From assembly GCA_002914845.1 (NCBI GenBank), contig JXTC01000356.1, forward strand, positions 4,626 to 68,625: a stretch of DNA of 64,000 nt, read 5' to 3'. The stretch's first letter is position 1, and each line of letters opens with the position of its first letter. Origin of the DNA: Trema orientale (taxonomy: Eukaryota; Streptophyta; Magnoliopsida; Rosales; Cannabaceae). This document shows, in pieces, positions 11,966-23,732 of the stretch. Both the position numbers and the translations under genes were made by a program. Under the pieces are notes generated by a model that did not search any database, was not told where the DNA came from, and was given only the letters and a program-made list of their open reading frames with translations.

Positions 11966-12630
11966 TAACTTTCTAACTTAGAGTCATACATTTGTAAGGA
12001 GTGGTAATAAATGATAGTTCAAAATTATAGAAAATATGCTTTAAATGTGATATCTCGACACAAGTATACGACGAGCTGTAACATTAATTCATACTTGATT
12101 TCACTGTTGCATTTTTTAATCTCAGTTTATATGTACTCAAGTTTCCAGTTTATGATCAAATTTTATTAATTATATCCAGCTTGCCTGAGATATTATATAT
12201 GTTAGAATCATACATTATGAGTCATACATGCTTCAACTATGATACCTCATCACAAATATGTGATAAACCGTGATAAATGATAGTCAAATAACTTACGTAG
12301 TTGGGGTTTGCAGTAATGGGGTCAATAGTAGAGTAGTGTGGTCCATGGTTTCAAATTTTTTATTACAAAAAATATAATAAAAAAGAGGGGAGAGTAGACT
12401 GTGTACTTGGGGTTTGCAATAATTGTTTTAGTTATGGGGTAGTAGGGTAGTGGGTTTACGGTTTTTAAAATTTTTGTTACAAAAAATAATAAAATATAAA
12501 CATTACAGAACTCTGCTAGAAGGGCATTTTGGACTTTTACTTTCATGAATTGGTCTAGATAAGTCATTTTGAAAAAACGGTTTAAAAAAGTCTAAATGCC
12601 TCAAAAATGGGCTATTGGCGTCAATTTCCC

Positions 12631-12639
12631 AAAACGAAA
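12631..12639. repeat. Right target-site duplication of the Mutator-like element
   Basis: AAAACGAAA follows the right terminal inverted repeat directly and is identical to 10459-10467. Confidence 0.85.
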
Positions 12640-13703
12640 ATGTCATTTTGAACATTTGACTCTTAAAAATGTCATTTTCAAAAAACTATTTATGAAAAAA
12701 TCATTTCGGCCCAAATTAGTTCTCTAACTGAACACTAATCGCATTCAGATCCACGTACGTGTTCCACACCTTGGAAAACTATTCTCTATTTATCAGATAA
12801 AAGTAGCGGTGTTAACAAAACTAACAAACCATACTATCTCATCAGTTGAGAAGTTATGTCCTGTAGCCGGTGACAATGAGCCATAGGAGCAAGATTGTGA
12901 TCCAACTCAAGAGTTTGAAACATTCTTTTTCCATTGTGTCAAGAGACCCAGGTCCAGAGAAGGGTTAGGCTCATGGCTCTCATCAAAGTCGTAGAGATGG
13001 TTTTTGAAGAATTTGTACTGCATCATTCCAATGATGTGATCACCTGTATTAGCTTTAACAAGAATATAGAGTAGGCAAAAGTTGCACAAGGATAACACTA
13101 ACTCATTTTTTTGACAAAAGAGCCTTGACTTCAAGTTGTCATCGCTGCGATTAGAAGTTTATCCACTTTAAGAAGGATCCATCAATCCGGCGTTTTTTTT
13201 TTCTTTTTAATGGTGCAGTATAATATATATGATCATAAAATCTCCAAACTTTACGGTAAGATACTGCAGTTCCATAAGCCGTTTGGGAAAACCAATATAT
13301 GTGTTCAAAATCATAGCACGCTGCAATATAATAACTTGTGATAGCTAGGTTCAAGTAAATTGTTTTACTTTTGGTTTATAACTTTTGTATCCGTAGATGT
13401 ATTTTATAACAATATGTAATATGTTCTATTTTATAAAATAGATAATTTATGAGTGGTATATACTAAAATTTTAATATGCCATATTTCCAATATTAATTGT
13501 ATAAAATTAGAGAAATCGAACCACACTACACCACAAATATAAGTGTGAGTTGGTATTTTCTCCGACCATTTCAAAGCAGACAATTTTAAAATAGATATAA
13601 ATTGCAGGTGTGGTTTGGCCTACCAATAGGATTTAAAACAGAATAAATCACACTAATGCCCTAAATAAAAGTTTGCAAATACAATATATGTGTATATATA
13701 TAT
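12640..13703. other. Gene-free region between two transposon blocks
   Basis: AT-rich with short random frames only. I see no recognisable domain, RNA gene or element boundary here. Confidence 0.45.
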
Positions 13704-13949
13704 GGTTCCCAATTCGGTAGGTGTTTTTTTTTTTAATCTATTCATAAGTATTTTTTTTAACCTTTAAATCATGATCTAACGGCTACCATAATTTGAATAG
13801 TTAGAAAAAAATAATAAAAATAAATATATATTATTTAATATTTTCATCTCTCATCTTTTTATTATGAAAAGACGTGCATAAACAATTTTAATTGACCAAA
13901 ATAATACCTATAGATAAATTAAAAAAAAATACATATTAGATTGGTGCCC
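13704..13949. mobile_element. MITE of about 246 bp with GG..CCAAT termini
   Basis: The left end GGTTCCCAATTCGGTAGGT is mirrored at the right end by ATATTAGATTGGTGCCC. The subterminal poly-T/poly-A tracts and the CATAAGTA/ATACCTAT motifs are also inverted. Related copies lie at 18384-19074. There is no coding capacity. Confidence 0.65.
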
Positions 13950-14940
13950 TATATATATATATATAAATTTATAGAACTCTTTAGTGCAAAGATTTTACCC
14001 ATAATAATAAGCACCTCTAGTACCTTTATCTCTGACCAAAATATGCATCTTAAATTTCATTATTAATTTAAAAATGCTTTCATATACTTATTGCGGTATA
14101 TTCATAACAAATTTCTAGAACATTATATTTCATATTTTAGTACACTCTTTGTTCCATTTTGCCTACATAAACAGACGATAACCATTGATTGACTAAATTT
14201 ATGGACCCGCAAACGGCATACATTGGTAACCATTGATTAAGTAAATTGATTCACCCGCAAAGTGACATACGTTTTCCTAATAAGGCTTATATATCTTCAT
14301 ATAAGCAATTTTGAATGACATGATCATATTCATATATGAATACCAAGTGACGTTTAGTTATTTTTTTATAACAAGTTTTAGATAAAAATAGAACGTTTAT
14401 TAAAATCATAGGTGACACTTATGTAATTTAATGATCAATGATTAGTATGCTTTTTTTTTTTAAATTAAATGATTAGTATGATTTTATTACTAAGTAATCG
14501 AAAAAAAATTATATCCTTTTTACATTATCATTTTTATTAACGTTTCGTTCTTATTGTGCCTGGATCCGGCATAATGGCATATAAATGTATGTTAGTGCAT
14601 ATATATACACTTATTTCTCTTCCTTCAATAAATCGTTTAAGAAAATTAGAATACAAGCATAAAAAGAGTTAACAATTAAGGGCGCTTTCATATTTTTTTT
14701 GTTTTTAAATTTTTTGCATCTGTCACTTTGAAAAATGGAGACAAAAAATGGAAAATATAAATACTTCATCATTTATGGCTTTTTCTTCTTTTAGTTTTAA
14801 ATTTTACATTAGAAATCATAACAATTAAAATGAAGATATATATATATTGTAAATTTTTTGTTTAATTAAATAGGAAATAACACATAATCAGAGTCAAACC
14901 CTGGCTAATGGTACCTACCCAATCTCTACCCATTATTATA
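13950..14940. repeat. Long direct repeat, copy 1
   Basis: It runs from TTTATAGAACTCTTTAGTGC to AATGGTACCTACCCAATCTC and matches 19075-19966 in the same orientation with high identity. This copy carries about 100 extra bases near 14760-14870. No conserved open frame spans it. It sits directly next to a MITE, as does the second copy, so the duplicated block probably included the MITE. Confidence 0.85.
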
Positions 14941-16080
14941 TTATATATAACTAAAGTTGAAGAGATTATTATTGTGCAAATAACGTATTTTACTTTACAA
15001 ATAACAGTAACTCAGTTTTTGTTATGATTTTTCGGATTTACCCCTTGGGTTGTTGTGGGGAGTGACTGCTTAGTGGGGGCTTTCACATAATTTCAGATGG
15101 GATGTTTATGTTATTTACAATTTTGCCCTTAGAATTGTATGTAGGGTTTATGAGTGGGTATAGCTATTTGGTCATTTTAATTTTTCGGGCTTTGTGATTT
15201 GGCCGAATTGCCCTTTGATCTTTGTATTTAGGTGAGTAGTTGGGCTGGATCTTATACTCTTTTCGCATGGCCCTTGGTTATTCCGCCTATCTGTGTCATT
15301 TGTTTTCTTCATTCTGATGCATTTCTCTCTCTCTCTCTAACCTTTGAATACCTCTCTCTTTTCTTTCTTCTTTTTTTGCTTTTCCAGATCATTTCCGTCT
15401 CTTTTTTTTTTCCTTGAAGATCTTGGTTTTGTCTTCTCATTTGTTGTTTGTTTTACGTGTTCAGATCTCTCTTTTTTTGGGGTTTTTTTTTTTCTTTATT
15501 TGTAGGCTTTTCCTTCATTTTTTTTGGATTTGACTTCATGCATCTGAGGTGTTCTCCATTTTTGTTGTCTTTGTTACTTGGGTTTTCTTCTTCCGCGGTA
15601 TTTTCTTGATCTATTCTTTCTTTATGTTTTTATTTTGTTATTGTTATTATTATTTTTTATGTATAATGTTGCTCATGTTCTGCGTTGTTATCTGTAACAC
15701 TACGGTAAATCTTGGTTGAGAAAATGCTAATTTATAACTTCATCTTATAAGGTTAAAGCGGAAGACTCGGTTATTTTTTTTTGTTTATTACTGTTCATAA
15801 TTAAACTAAAGAATTATTTCTTATTGAAAATTCAATTTTTTTTACTTTATAACTCTCGAAATAAAATTTAAGTTCATACACTCCATAAAAATAAAACACT
15901 CAATCTTGGTCCAAAAATAAATACTTTTTGAAAATCAAACATAAAGTCATTTAGAACATTTGACTACCACTTGGGATCCTGCCGCCACCAGCCAATCTCT
16001 ATTAGGATTTAGTGCTCATCTGGAAAATTTAAATGAATGGAATGAGCTTGCACCTAGTAAGCAAATTTCATGCATGAAAT
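14941..16080. other. AT-rich and pyrimidine-rich intergenic DNA
   Basis: No supported gene. A less AT-rich patch at about 15030-15300, with phrases such as ATTTGGCCGAATTGCCC, resembles the subterminal part of a Mutator-type element, but I found no inverted partner. The stretch 15310-15540 is strongly CT/T-rich and only looks like a leader. Confidence 0.4.
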
Positions 16081-16740
16081 AAATGACATGTTATATAAAT
16101 AATGCACTTTAAGAACCATAACTATATATGTTAGAACATTTATTCTAGTATAATCGTAAGTATTTTTTATTTTGTTTTCCTTTTATATTAACATAACTTA
16201 TATATTGAAAAATATGATTATACATACCTCGTGGGATTCGATACTCACTTACCTGCTATATATTATTTATTGTGACCCGTATACTTGCGATGTTTTGTGT
16301 GTTAGAAATAGCCCAACAAGTTTTGGGTACCGTTGCCGGGGAGCACGATGATTTATAATTTGTTAATATTAATATCAACTAGTTTAGATTTAATTTAAAA
16401 TTTCCTTATTTTTGTGCATTTTTCAGGTACTAGAACTCTAACATTTGTGTATGAGAGGAGCAAGGAGCCTTGAATTCTTGCCTCTAGATCCTGAAATTGA
16501 GTGAACCTTGAAGGAGCTTAGAAGATAAAAAAATCAAAGGAACAACCCTCAACCTACCATGGCAGACCAAGATAATGCAAGGCCGCTTCGGGACTTTGCC
16601 ATTCCCGTGTCAATGGGGTTGGTCCTAGCATCTGAAGACCAGCGATCAATGCTAATAATTTTGAGTTAAAACCCACTATTATTCAGATGGTACAAGGGAC
16701 GTGTCAATTTGGTGGCTTACCTATCAGCGGATCCTAGCTT
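16081..16740 (+). mobile_element. Relic of an Athila-like Ty3/Gypsy retrotransposon: LTR end, primer-binding site, start of gag
   Basis: GGGATTCGATACTCACTTAC and GTGACCCGTATACTTGCGA near 16235-16290 look like the 3' end of an Athila-type LTR. Right after it, TTTTGGGTACCGTTGCCGGG (16321-16340) matches the tRNA-Asp-type primer-binding site of this lineage with a change in the usual GGCGCC. A gag start follows at 16559: MADQDNARPLRDFAIP, then frameshifts, with later pieces in other frames matching the usual continuation ([16 protein letters not shown]). No protease, reverse transcriptase or integrase is visible. The copy is dead and truncated. Confidence 0.7.
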
Positions 16741-18367
16741 TTCTGTCTTCTAAACCACAGTCTTCCAATCCAAACCTCAAGCACAACTGGATGAACGTGT
16801 GGGCATTGCGTATAATTTCTTAAACTCATATTTTAGGTACTTGCAATATTCTCAACACATAAGATTGCAAGAGTTTGTTCTACAAAGAATAGGAAGGACT
16901 CTTTTCTATTTCTCTCTAAGTTATGGAGACTCTGTAGAAAATAATACGTAGTGTATCTCTTTTCTGCTAGGATTTTCTTTATATATATATATATATTTAT
17001 TAAACTATTTAATAAATAATATATTAATCAAATTAATATATATATATATAACTTTAAAAAAAACGTGAACTTGTTTTTTAATATGAAAAACGTAACTATA
17101 TATATATATAAACTAGCAGATAATTCACTCCTTCAAGGAAGAGTATTTTACTTTTAGTCAGTTTTCCAATCTCTATTTATCTAATTATCTCATAATTAGA
17201 TATTTTTAAATTCAAAATTTAAACAAATTAGGAAACTTATCTCTCCATAATTTAAATTAATTAATTGAAAATTAATTAATTAATTAATTAATAACAATTA
17301 TTAATTATTATAGACAAGCAATTTATCTAGACAAAGTGTATAATAACATAAATAATGTAATATCCAATACAGTGTTTATAAGAGGTAGAATTGGGGACAT
17401 ATGGACCTGTAATTCAAGCTCCAATAAATTATGACAATGAATTAAACTCTTTAATTAATTTGTCTAATTTATTAATTCCAGTGTTACTCCACTAAAAATT
17501 TGGAATTACACTCTTAAAGTTACAGAATTAATTTATTCAGAAAACAGCGAGCAATCCATTGATTTAATCATTACATGTAGGTCAATCCTCCATAGATAAT
17601 TCATAATTGGAGCTAGGTCATGTTCCGTTTACCTCTCTAATTACATCTTTATCCTTGTGCACTATTGATTCTCTAATAAACAATTAACTTATAAATCTAT
17701 TATAAATTGAGTACTCAAACTGTTTAAGTCCTGAATCAATATACAAGGAAATCATCTTTCTAGCTTCTTAATGGAAGGAATAGATTCCATATCTGTAAGT
17801 TACGTTTCCAACTACTCATCTTATCATGCTCCCAATATACAAGTATTTCGATCTGTTTAAAAACAAACTTTTAACAAGTATGTTAAAGAACATAATATTA
17901 TAAATAGGAGTCTATAACTACTTAGAATTAAGATTGATTTACATATGATCATCTAGTGACATTATTTGAACTCTCAACAATTAACGGAATTTATGTGAGA
18001 TTCAAATCATATATGGTCCAGTCCTATATAATCAAATTATATAAAGTACCTCCATTGTGATGTCAACACATCAATAGTCCGAATAAGACTATTACATTCT
18101 CAATGTTAATGGACCGTACTAATAATATTTAATTAAAGATCTCATACTTTAATTAATTATTATGGACTATATTTAGTTTATTATCCATAAATTTAATCCT
18201 CATGTATATAACACTTATGTACTAAATTCATGGTCACATAAATAAACTAAAGATTTTCTGATATTTAAAGATATACAAATTATGCACAAATTCAAATAGA
18301 AAAATGTCATTTTATTAATTCAGCAAATATCTAAAATATACATGTTTTTAGGGTATTAACCCTAACA
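16741..18367 (-). mobile_element. Probable Copia-type LTR (solo or truncated), minus orientation; left boundary uncertain
   Basis: Read on the minus strand from 18367, the sequence begins TGTTAGGGTTAATACCC, a terminus typical of plant Copia LTRs. It stays noncoding and AT-rich for about 1.3-1.5 kb. The left limit is not clear; it may lie near 16870-16990, and no target-site duplication was found. The element abuts the MITE cluster through a TA microsatellite. Confidence 0.5.
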
Positions 18368-18383
18368 ATATATATATATATAT

Positions 18384-19074
18384 ATGATTTCTAATCCATT
18401 AGGTATTTTTTTTATCTATCCATAGGTATTTTTTTTTAGCCGTTGAATCATGATCTAACGACTACCATAATTTGAGTAGTTGAAAAATAATAATAAAAAT
18501 ATTTTTATCTCTCCTCCTTTTACCATGAAAAGACGTGCGTAAGTAATTTTAATTGGTCAAAACAATACCTATTGATAGGGAAAAAAAAAACCTATTGGAT
18601 ATGGCACTAATTCAGTAGGTATTTTTTTTTTTTTACCAATACATAGATATCATTTTAGCTAATGAAAATTTATCATGCACATTTTTTTATAGTAAAGTAA
18701 GAGAGAGAAATATCACTAATAATGCACATCTTTTCATGTAATACATTATAGCCGTTGGGTAATTATCTAATGGTGATTGAATAGCTAAAAAAAATACCTA
18801 CGCATAGGTAAAAAAAATATACCTACTATATATATATGATTGCCAATCTAATAGATATTTTTTTTTACCTATGTATAGGTATTTTTTTTTAGCTATTTGA
18901 TTATCATCTAATAGTGATCCAATGGCTATAATGAGGTACATGAAAAGACTTGCATCTATTAATACTATTTATCTCTCTTATTTTTTATAATAAAAAAATA
19001 TACATAATAAATTTTCATTGGCCAAAATAATACTTATATATAGATTAAAAAAAAATACCTAATGAATTGGTGCC
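18384..19074. mobile_element. Cluster of three related MITEs, the middle one inverted
   Basis: Three units of about 230 bp follow one another: 18384-18606, 18603-18830 and 18838-19074. Each has ends of the type GGCACYAATTCA-TAGGTATTT followed by poly-T and ACCTATNNATAGGT, mirrored at its far end. The internal marker ACATGAAAAGACTTGCAT of the third unit appears reversed in the second. Unit 1 is closest to the MITE at 13704-13949. Units 2 and 3 probably inserted at or next to the right end of unit 1. Confidence 0.65.
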
Positions 19075-19966
19075 TATATATATATATGAATTTATAGAAC
19101 TCTTTAGTGCAGAGATTTTACCCATAATAATAAGCATCTTTAGTACCTTTATCTCTGACCAAAATATGCATCTTATATTTCATTATTAATTTAAAAAATG
19201 CTTTCATCTACTTATTGTTGTATATTCATAACAAGTTTCTAGAACACTATATTTCATATTTTAGTACACTATTTGTTCCATTTTGCCTACATAAACAGAT
19301 GATAACCATTGATTGACTAAATTTATGGACCCAAAAACGACATACATTGGTAACCATTGATTAAGTAAATTGATTCACCCGCAAAGTGACATACGTTTTC
19401 CTAATAAGGCTTTAATATCTTCATATAAGCAATTTTGAATGACATGATCATATTCATATATGGATACCAAGTGACGTTTAGTTATTTTTTTATAACAAGT
19501 TTTAGATAAAAAATAGAACGTTTATTAAAATCATAGGTGACTCTTATGTAATTTAATGATCAATGCTTAGTGTGATTTTTTTTTTTTTTTGAAATGACAT
19601 GATTAGTATGATTTGTTACTAAGTAATCGGAAAAAAAAAATATATCCTTTTTACATTATCATTTTTATTAACGTTTCGTTCTCATTGTGCCTGGATCCGG
19701 CATAATGGCATATAAATATGTATGTGCATTAGGGCATATATATACACGTATTTCTCTTACTTCAATAAATCGTTTAAGAAAATTAGAATACAAGCATAAA
19801 AAGAGTTACCAATTAATGGCGCTTCCATGTTTTTTTTTTTTTTTTAAATTTTTTGCGACTGTCACTTTGAAAAATGGAGACAAAAAAAAGTAAAATATAA
19901 ATAACACATAATCAGAGTCAAACCCTGGCTAATGGTACCTACCCAATCTCCACCCATTATATATCT
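19075..19966. repeat. Long direct repeat, copy 2
   Basis: Same sequence and orientation as 13950-14940, about 5.1 kb further on. It lacks the roughly 100-bp block of copy 1 and has several poly-T length changes. Confidence 0.85.
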
Positions 19967-22900
19967 ATATACATGAAGTAGTACCCTTGTAGAACCTTTG
20001 ACTCGACAGGTATTAATAAAACCATCATCCCTACTAATTGTGTTTCATCTATTTTAGTGATAGATAAGTGACAATGATGTATTGGCTACTAATGACCTAA
20101 ACTAAGGTGCATACAAAAGATTAGGTAAAAGAAATGAGTAATTAGCCAGAAATACTTGAGTGCTACTGCTCGACATAGTGTTTGGTTTGGTAGAAATATA
20201 GTTGGCAAGGAGATATGCAAATGTAATAGGGTAATCTGAAAAGGTTATTTGCAAGATTGTGACACAATTTCAAGACTCAAACCCAAAGAGAATAAGACGT
20301 GATATGACAGGCGCTCACTTTTTGTAATATGTCACAATTTTAACTCACAATTTATCTCAAAATTTGACCATGTACAAATTAATTGCGTAGTTAAAAAATC
20401 GTACCATATTATTTATTGCAGTTTTCTTTATCAAAGGTGAGCCACCCTAGCGTTGTTCTTATAACATATATGCAAAAAAGCAGGAAATTTTGCAATAATA
20501 ATAATAATAATAATGTATATATTATCTAGTATTATATAACATAATATATAAATACGAATTTATTGCGTCAAATTTGTTATAAAGTGTCATACTGGGGCTG
20601 GCCGACTTGTTCTAAAGCCCATTACTTTGGGGCCCTTTTTCCCACAAAGCCCATTTCTTTCAGATATAGTTTTTTTAGGAAAATATCACACTTGAAAGTA
20701 AAACAAACACGTGAAAGTGCAACCAATAAATGAAAGGAATTTTTTTTTTTAGACTCCCAGATAAAGAGAAAAGAAGTAAGATAATAGGAAGAAAGTCTCG
20801 AGAGTGATGAGAGTGACAAAAGGGAAGACGAGCACATGAGAGTTAGGGATCACAAAATCATTGAGATTTAGGCAATAAAGTTACCTTCTTCATTTTATTT
20901 CGTATTAAATAGATTTGTAATTTATTTATTACGTTAAAAAAATTGAAAATATGATTCTAAAAATTAAGTTCTTAAAATCACCCAAATCAAAAATTGTACA
21001 ATTAAAATTAAACCATGTTTGTAACTTGTTAGACATATAAAGTTTTAAAAAAACTAATTTTTATTGCATAAGATAAATAGATTTCATCACTTGATTCATA
21101 TTTAATTTAGTTTTTTAATTTCTATTAGTTATAAATGGTAGCTAAGTTATAAATTTAATTTTTATTTTTTCCAGAAGTCAGTAACTGAATACTTTATTAA
21201 ATTTTTTCGCTTCTTATATTCTATATGAAATAGTTATAGAAAGAAAGTTCAAACGAAAATCCCGCTCTATTGAAGAAAATAATGATGGAAAAAAGCCAAC
21301 TATTGTAGAACTTGATGTTGCACAATTTTCTTTAGATCCTGAATGAAGTACGCATTATAATGTTAATGTTCGAGATTAATTGCCCGTGGGAGATCATAAA
21401 AAGCTTCGTCTAATTAGACCAGGGACATTGGCCCGGAAAATGCATATGTTCTTACAAGTTAATCTCACGATTCTCAAAACCCAAACAATTCATTTTTTGA
21501 ACTTATTTTGTAAGTACTGATAGAGGCTTTTAACCACCCAATTCATGCAGGGTGCAGCAAAGTAATAAACAATCTGTTGATTAGAGTACTGTGAGTGCCG
21601 TGTACAGTGAGATTTGGATGAAGGAAAGAGGGAGTGTCGGCATCGTGGGGACTTTGGGCTTAAGGGCTAGCTAGCGACCAAAACAAGGCTTTTTGCGTGT
21701 AATTTTCTTTACCCGTCCTTGAGAGTAATAAATTTGATCCTTTTTCTTGGTCCTACTACTCCTCATGACCTCATCTACTATTCATTCCTTACTATCAAAC
21801 TCATTTTTCACCTTCACCGCTCCTTCTCATTATGAATATGTCAATGTGAAAGATTGCTAACAAAATTAAATTCTTTCTTAAACAATTTTCGAAAATTGTT
21901 ACTGATAATTTTTTACATCTGATCTGAACCGTTGATGAGTATGAACGTCAAGTGTGAGCTTACCATAAAGACCACCCAACCCCATCAACGGTTGAGATTA
22001 GTTCATGTATGTGGAAAATGTGGTCACACATTTATTGGATAGTTTTCCTCTTTTTTTTTTTTCTTGGTTTTAAATTATTGGGTCGTATAGGCTAACTGTT
22101 ATTAAAGGACATGAAATCAATTGGTACCCGGATTATTTATGACCCCAGACGTGAATTTATCAGATTCTAAGTTTGGATACAGATAAATGAATAGACAAAA
22201 TGAGGAAATGTTGCAGGAGTCCTCTATACTCCAAGCCAAGCTTTGTTACTCTGTTTAAAAGATGCCCCCATTAATTTCATCTGCCATGAATGTACACGTA
22301 CACCAGTTATATTTAAGCTCTAAAAGTGATACAATTTTTAAGGACATGATAAAAGAAACAAAATTAGGCATGCCAGAACTAGGTAAGCGGTTAATGTATC
22401 TAAGGGACCCGGAATCTGTTAGCTTTTTATGGCTACACAACTCCTCTGTGTTAGATCTTGGTCCTACTCTTATATCTTATGAATCATTAAAAAACATCTG
22501 AAGCCACTAAACCGTTGCAGCCTTGTGAAACTTCCTGGAATTATCTCTAATTTAAATTTTATTTCTTTCTCCTGAGGGCAATATTATAGCCACTCATTCA
22601 GGTTGGTGAGCTATTATCTTCGACCCAAAATTAAGGATAAGGGACTTTTCATTGCACAAAATCTTTCTTTCTGAACTTTTTTTTTTTTTTTTTAAATTAA
22701 CAAAACTAGTTATTGTGTAAAGAACAAAGTTTTTCATTTGTTGGATATCTTTCTAGCTACAATATAGGCTCACTTTGGTTCTTTTAGGTGAATTGTCCAT
22801 ATACTCAACCAATAAGATGGGAAGATATTCAAACTCGGAATATGTACAAGGTAGATTATCTATCTTGTCATCCCACGTAAAACTCATTGGTACAATATAC

Positions 22901-23732
22901 ACTCACTTAAAAACTGTAGCTATATGAATAACGTTGTTCTCTCAAATATTATCAACTTATGAAACCACACATCACTTTCTAGTTTACCTAGAAATTCACC
23001 TAGTACTTCTTATTTTTAAGCAAATTAAAATGGAAAAAAAAAAATTTGTATTACAATCTTCGGCTCCTCATGTTCCCTAATAAATATCATCACTTATCCT
23101 TAGTCTGAATGATCGATCGGGGGACATTTTTTGGCTTCCTCAAAGCACTAAAAGGTCAATTTCATAGTTAAAGGAGACATTTTTCTTTTCTTAAAAAAAA
23201 AAATTACAAAGTGTGTTTTCTAATTCACCAAGAGCTTGTTAGTTTCACACAAATAGGTGAACAAGGTTTGAAAATTATGGCGGTAGGATTAACCGGTGAA
23301 CTGCTGCTGTTTGTCCGAACAGTTGTAACTTTCAAAAGCTAATAAAGATCACAAGGTTTGTGTAAATTTCCAGTTATAATAATGCCTGAAGCCTTAACTG
23401 AGCATCAAGGTGGGACCCAACCTTTATTTAATGCATCATGAAGTCCTTTTTAAGGAAGATTATAAAGAGCCTCCTTTTTTTGGTTCTGTTTGGTCTCAGA
23501 TTTTTCCAAAACATTATATAATAATAATTATTATTATTATTAGTTTTGTTTTGGCATACTGTGTGGATTTTCTTTGTGATCATCATCCTCTTTTTTGTTT
23601 CTTCTTTGTTGAGGGGCCTTGGCTCCCTGGTCAATGGTCATGGAGGTAATCATTCTTTCTTCCATTGTTTCTGTTTAAATCATTGCTCTAATGGGTTGTC
23701 TTGCTCTAAATTTTATTGCATTGTTCTGAGTC
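19967..23732. other. Gene-free region upstream of the 150-aa gene
   Basis: No exon is supported. Near 21240-21340 a short frame reads like a decayed hAT-type or TTF zinc-finger transposon N-terminus (KFKRKSRSIEENNDGK, then VELDVAQFSLDPE before a stop); this is weak. The end of the stretch contains the promoter and leader of the gene starting at 23733. Confidence 0.4.
21905..22045. repeat. Short foldback sequence
   Basis: GATCTGAACCGTTGATG on the left is mirrored by CATCAACGGTTGAGATTAG on the right, with matching TTTTTTACAT and ATGTGGAAAA further out. The arms total about 35-40 bp around a central part of about 60 bp. It is possibly a small MITE. No target duplication was resolved. Confidence 0.45.

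Larger units (their letters stand above)
11300..12395. repeat. Tandem duplication of a unit of about 559 bp inside the Mutator-like element
   Basis: AACACATCAGACCGT at 11322 recurs at 11881, and the following 500 bases repeat in the same order, ending with the same AAAAAGAGGGGAGA block. The copies differ by scattered substitutions and small indels, so the duplication is not recent. Confidence 0.85.
10468..12630. mobile_element. Non-autonomous Mutator-like element (TIR-MULE), 2163 bp
   Basis: The element starts GGGAAATTGACGCCAGTAGC and ends with the inverted counterpart GGCGTCAATTTCCC. By eye, 71 of the first 80 bases of the two arms agree (10468-10549 and 12549-12630). Exact 9-bp duplications flank it. 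No transposase frame is visible; the interior is noncoding. It consists of a CT-rich part with two diverged copies of a unit of about 150 bp (around 10715-10860 and 11030-11205), then two copies of a unit of about 559 bp (11300-12395), each opening with a pair of GC-cored palindromes. The element is therefore most likely mobilised in trans. A Pack-MULE origin for the CT-rich section is possible, but I recognise no captured gene. Confidence 0.85.

Noticed and set aside
13950-14940. Long direct repeat as an LTR pair with 19075-19966
   Set aside because: The copies lack TG...CA ends, primer-binding site and polypurine tract at their edges, and the spacer holds relics of other elements rather than retrotransposon genes in the right order.
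15232-15417. Possible leader or captured gene fragment in CT-rich DNA
   Set aside because: The frame is low-complexity F/L/S and begins without ATG. The suspected Mutator-type end has no inverted partner.
22262-22501. 79-codon frame with an ATG start
   Set aside because: No recognisable domain, no splice context, and an equally long frame on the other strand. It looks like chance.
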